Source: Curvibacter sp. (GTDB taxonomy: Bacteria; Pseudomonadota; Gammaproteobacteria; Burkholderiales; Burkholderiaceae_C). Taken from it: DNA of 7,804 nt. The DNA is taken from NCBI GenBank assembly GCA_003500955.1, contig DNQP01000057.1, positions 1 to 7,804 on the forward strand. The letters are read 5' to 3'. Position 1 is the first letter of the stretch, and every line of letters starts with the position of its first letter. Under the pieces are notes generated by a model, which searched no databases, was not told the origin of the DNA, and saw only the letters and a program-made list of their open reading frames with translations. Below are positions 5,162-7,804 of this stretch, one piece after another. The position numbers and the translations under genes were made by a program.

Positions 5162-6025
5162 TTAGATCAGTCGCAACAACGCCTGCCCCGCCCTCACCTC
5201 CGTGCCTGTCGTCAGCCCCTGCACCAGCTCCACACCCTTGGGCGCCAGCACCACAATCGTCGAGCCATGTTCGAACCAGCCCATCTCCTGCCCACGCGTG
5301 AGCGGCGCATCGCAGGCAATCACCTTCTCACCCCGGTAGTCGTGGTGCAGGTTCAGGCCCAGAAAATGCAGGCGCACGCTGGCCACCAGGATGGCACCCA
5401 CGGGCACCAGGGTCAGTGCCTGGCCTGAGGGCAGCGTGGCCTCGATCACGGCGCGGTCGTTGCGGCAGTAGAGGCTGGGCACACGCTTGAGCGCGATGGG
5501 GTTGACGTTCCACATATCGCCCTGGATGTGCGTGACACGGCGCACCGTGCAGTCGGTGGGCGCGTGGAAGCGGTGGTACATGCTGGCGCGCAGGCGCAGG
5601 GTGACGTAAGTGCCGCCCTGGTGTTGCTCAGCCAGTGCCTGGCTGCCCAGCAGCTCCGTGAGGCTGTAGGGCATGCCCTTGATCTGCAGCAGCTCGTCGC
5701 CCTCGATACGGCCATGGCCGCCGACGATGCCGTCGCTGGGACTGCAGATGACTTGCGGGTCGGCATCGAAAGGCCGCGCGCCGTCTTTGAGTTCGCGCAC
5801 AAAGCAGTCGTGCAGGCTGTCGAAGCGCTGTTTCTTCGCCTCGCTCAGGTCCAACCCGCCGAAGAACTTGAACAGGGCAATGGACACGTCACGCACCAGC
5901 GGCTGGCGCACCTTGCTGAAGCGGCCCATGAAGCGCGTCAGCGCCACGCGCGGCAGGCGGTTGGTGAGCACGAAGTTCAGGCTTTCCTGCTGGAGCAGGC
6001 GGTCGAGGAATCTTCTATTCGTCAT
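5162..6025 (-). CDS. psd: Phosphatidylserine decarboxylase (pyruvoyl enzyme), archaetidylserine-decarboxylase-like
   Basis: A 287-residue proenzyme that removes CO2 from phosphatidylserine to give phosphatidylethanolamine, acting at the inner membrane. Self-cleavage occurs at G-S: here WFEHGST at 250-256 gives the cut between Gly254 and Ser255, Ser255 becoming the pyruvoyl group. The Asp-His-Ser self-cleavage triad is complete: Asp98 in SPSDG, His154 in YHRFHAP (151 is the adjacent conserved His), and Ser255. Further family blocks are GDMWNVNP (169-176), NDRAV (189-193), VPVGAILVASV (207-217) and RGQEMG (244-249). E. coli Psd has LGST, so the His before Gly is a small departure. It is shorter than the 322-residue E. 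coli enzyme, as in many betaproteobacteria. The gene diverges from the aminotransferase gene across a 64-base gap. No strong Shine-Dalgarno precedes the ATG. Confidence 0.95.
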   Translation of the reverse strand: MTNRRFLDRLLQQESLNFVLTNRLPRVALTRFMGRFSKVRQPLVRDVSIALFKFFGGLDLSEAKKQRFDSLHDCFVRELKDGARPFDADPQVICSPSDGIVGGHGRIEGDELLQIKGMPYSLTELLGSQALAEQHQGGTYVTLRLRASMYHRFHAPTDCTVRRVTHIQGDMWNVNPIALKRVPSLYCRNDRAVIEATLPSGQALTLVPVGAILVASVRLHFLGLNLHHDYRGEKVIACDAPLTRGQEMGWFEHGSTIVVLAPKGVELVQGLTTGTEVRAGQALLRLI

Positions 6026-6089
6026 GGTGTTTTCACAAGGCTGTCAAATCATCTGAATACAAAGAGTCATCGTCATTTCACACACGACC
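6026..6089. promoter_or_regulatory. Divergent promoter region between psd and the aminotransferase gene
   Basis: Only 64 bases separate the two divergent start codons, and the stretch is A+T-rich compared with both genes. Both promoters should lie here or extend into the coding regions. No convincing pair of -35 and -10 boxes could be assigned to either strand, and neither gene has a clear Shine-Dalgarno, so leaderless or weakly initiated transcripts are possible. Shared regulation is suggested by the arrangement. Confidence 0.4.
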
Positions 6090-7736
6090 ATGACCTACGA
6101 ACTTGCCTGGATTGCCGGCGCCGCCGGTGCCACCCTGCCCTGGCTCAAACGCCGGCTCGAACTCTCGCGGGCCAAGCACCCCTCGCTGGCCGGCCACTCG
6201 CGCATGGCCAAGCGCCTGGCGCGCTGGATCCCGGGCTATGCCTACGACGAGGCCACCTTCTTTGCCTGCGACGGCGCGCCCGAGGCCGTGGTGCAGCAGC
6301 GCCGCGCGGGCTTTTTTTCCCTGGCGGGCCGGCTGCAGGCGGCGTCGCCCCAATCGATCGCGCTGACCAAGGCCATGCGTGAGGGCATCCCGGACCTGCG
6401 TTTCACCGGCGCCTACCGCGTGCCCTACCAGTTCAGCCCTTACCTGCGTCAGCACCTGGCCGTGGGCGGCTTTGTGCAGAGCAGCGAGGGCGTGACGGTG
6501 ACCGATCTGGACGGCAAGCGTTACATCGACCTCACCGGTTCCTACGGCGTCAACGTCTTCGGCGTGGACTTCTACAAGCCCTGTATCGCCGCGGGTGCGC
6601 GCATTGCCCAGGACCTGGGCCCGGTGCTCGGTGCCTACCACCCCTGCGTGGCCGAGAACGTGAAGCGCCTGCAGCAGATCAGCGGGCTGGACGACGTGTC
6701 CTTCCACATGAGCGGCACCGAGGCCGTGATGCAGGCCGTGCGCCTGGCGCGCTACCACACGGGCAAGCGCCACCTGGTGCGCTTCTGCGGCGCCTACCAC
6801 GGCTGGTGGGAAGACGTGCAGCCCGGCCCGGGCAACCCCCTGCCCCCGCGCGAGACCTACACCCTGCGCGACATGCACGAAGCCAGCCTCAAGGTGCTGC
6901 GCACGCGCCGTGACATCGCCTGCGTGCTGATCAACCCGCTGCAGGCCCTGCACCCCAACAAAAACGCCCCGGGCGACTCCACCCTGCTCGACAGCAGCCG
7001 CAGCGCGGGTTATGACCGCGCGGCCTACACGCGCTGGCTGCAGCAGCTGCGCGAGATCTGCACCGAGCGAGGCATCGTGCTGATCTTCGACGAGGTCTTC
7101 CTGGGTTTCCGCCTGGCGGCCAGGGGCGCGCAGGCCTACTTTGGCGTGCAGGCCGATCTGGTGACCTACGGCAAGACCCTGGGCGGCGGTCTGCCCGTGG
7201 GTGTGGTCTGTGGCAGGCGCGAGCTGATGCAGCGCTTCCGCGAAGACAGGCCAGCCGACATCTGTTTTGCCCGCGGCACCTTCAACGCCCACCCCTATGT
7301 GATGGGGGCGATGAACGAGTTCCTGCGCCGGCTGGAGACACCCGAGGTGCAGGCCCTCTACCAGGACCTGGACACCACCTGGGACACCCGGCGCGAGCGT
7401 TTCAATGCCCGCATGTTGGCCGAGGGCCTGCCGCTGCAGGCCGCCAACATGAGCAGCGTCTGGACCCTGGCCTACACCCGCCCCTCGCGCTACAACTGGA
7501 TGCTGCAGTACTACCTGCGCGATCATGGCCTGGCCCTGAGCTGGGTGGGCACGGGGCGTTTCATCTTCAGCCTGAACTTCACGGACCACGATTTCGAGGA
7601 GATGCTGGAGCGTTGTGTGCAGGCCGGCCACCAGATGCAGCGCGACGGCTGGTGGTGGCAGGCGCCGGGCCTGACGAACAAGACCATCAAGCGCGGGCTG
7701 CTGCGGGAGATGCTGGGGCAGATCTTTAAGCGCTGA
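6090..7736 (+). CDS. Class III PLP-dependent aminotransferase with N-terminal extension, GSAM-like
   Basis: A 548-residue aminotransferase of the glutamate-1-semialdehyde aminomutase branch. The fold-type I core spans about 120-520: SGTEAVM (208-214) for the PLP phosphate, GAYHG (234-238) with the residue that stacks on the ring, FDEVFLGFR (333-341) with Asp334 at the pyridine nitrogen, and TYGKTLGGGLPVG (359-371) with Lys362 as Schiff-base lysine; GTFNAHP (396-402) follows. HemL enzymes are about 430 residues, so some 115 N-terminal residues are extra; they include a hydrophobic opening (WIAGAAGATLPWL) and YAYDEATFFACDGAP. The Glu-Pro of the usual VEP motif reads INP (281-283), followed by about 20 inserted residues. 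The core is closest in feel to aminotransferase modules of NRPS/PKS assembly lines that act on carrier-bound acyl chains. It is therefore unlikely to be HemL itself. The substrate is unknown; divergence from psd hints at lipid or acyl-amine metabolism. Confidence 0.9.
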   Translation: MTYELAWIAGAAGATLPWLKRRLELSRAKHPSLAGHSRMAKRLARWIPGYAYDEATFFACDGAPEAVVQQRRAGFFSLAGRLQAASPQSIALTKAMREGIPDLRFTGAYRVPYQFSPYLRQHLAVGGFVQSSEGVTVTDLDGKRYIDLTGSYGVNVFGVDFYKPCIAAGARIAQDLGPVLGAYHPCVAENVKRLQQISGLDDVSFHMSGTEAVMQAVRLARYHTGKRHLVRFCGAYHGWWEDVQPGPGNPLPPRETYTLRDMHEASLKVLRTRRDIACVLINPLQALHPNKNAPGDSTLLDSSRSAGYDRAAYTRWLQQLREICTERGIVLIFDEVFLGFRLAARGAQAYFGVQADLVTYGKTLGGGLPVGVVCGRRELMQRFREDRPADICFARGTFNAHPYVMGAMNEFLRRLETPEVQALYQDLDTTWDTRRERFNARMLAEGLPLQAANMSSVWTLAYTRPSRYNWMLQYYLRDHGLALSWVGTGRFIFSLNFTDHDFEEMLERCVQAGHQMQRDGWWWQAPGLTNKTIKRGLLREMLGQIFKR

Positions 7737-7748
7737 CCATCCCACCGT

Positions 7749-7804
7749 TCGCCCTGAGCCTGTCGAAGGGCTCGCGTACCAGGGCTTCGACAAGCTCAGC
7801 CCGA
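7749..7804 (+). repeat. Imperfect inverted repeat of a dispersed family, possible terminator, cut by window edge
   Basis: Starting 12 bases after the aminotransferase stop, CTGAGC (7754-7759) and TGTCGAAG (7761-7768) pair with CTTCGACA (7785-7792) and GCTCAG (7794-7799), with one C-A mismatch between blocks. Outer pairs at 7749-7751 with 7802-7804 and inner pairs at 7771-7772 with 7781-7782 extend the stem. The CCTGAGCCTGTCGAAGG core is a very common dispersed palindromic repeat of G+C-rich Proteobacteria. It may act as transcription terminator or mRNA 3' stabiliser. The stem probably continues beyond base 7804. Confidence 0.75.

Noticed and set aside
6042..6047. TTGACA on the minus strand as a -35 box for psd
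   Set aside because: It lies only 16 bases before the psd ATG, so a promoter using it would start inside the gene, and no -10 box follows at 17 bases.
5528..6382. Plus-strand open frame running across the psd start and the divergent gap
   Set aside because: It is antisense to conserved psd blocks and out of frame with the aminotransferase, and shows no family motif.
6078..7793. A 571-codon open frame on the minus strand opposite the aminotransferase gene
   Set aside because: Its translation is rich in His, Gln, Ala and Gly with no family motif, as expected for the antisense of a G+C-rich gene. The plus strand carries all class III aminotransferase motifs.

Overview
The window reads as chromosomal DNA from a G+C-rich betaproteobacterium, probably of the order Burkholderiales (Comamonadaceae-like). 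That placement rests on codon use, on the type of phosphatidylserine decarboxylase, and on the small envelope-protein families present; it is an inference, since no rRNA or other marker gene lies here. Flanking DNA is very G+C-rich (45 of 60 bases in the row starting at 6181). The stretch of about 3.2-5.1 kb is clearly lower (29 of 60 at 3901, 32 of 60 at 4621), which suggests acquired DNA.

Layout. Every gene except the last is on the minus strand, so transcription runs from about 6025 down to 33. (1) 33-350: a small exported protein with a BamE/SmpA-like pattern, separated from the next gene by a 12-bp perfect hairpin at 421-453. (2) 474-3023: six tightly spaced genes that look like one operon. 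In transcription order they are a DUF1330 protein, a two-helix membrane protein, a STY0301-like exported protein, an unknown protein that overlaps it by ATGA, a three-helix membrane protein, and a GDSL/SGNH esterase lipoprotein of the TesA type. (3) 3185-4962: a lower-G+C insert carrying a membrane-anchored coiled-coil protein of unknown family and, downstream, an Abi_C-type abortive-infection protein. The upstream gene has a good sigma-70 promoter and a strong ribosome binding site, but that site serves an 18-codon leader ORF rather than the main frame. (4) 5162-7736: a phosphatidylserine decarboxylase gene diverging from a class III PLP-dependent aminotransferase that carries a roughly 115-residue N-terminal extension. 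(5) 7749-7804: an imperfect inverted repeat of a dispersed family, cut by the window edge.

The best candidate for an undescribed system is the two-gene accessory module at 3185-5121: a membrane/coiled-coil protein plus an Abi_C protein, possibly a phage-defence unit with leader-controlled expression. A second candidate is the decarboxylase/aminotransferase pair, which could point to modified lipid or acyl-amine chemistry. Both functional readings are inferences. No tRNA, rRNA, CRISPR array, transposase or integrase was seen.
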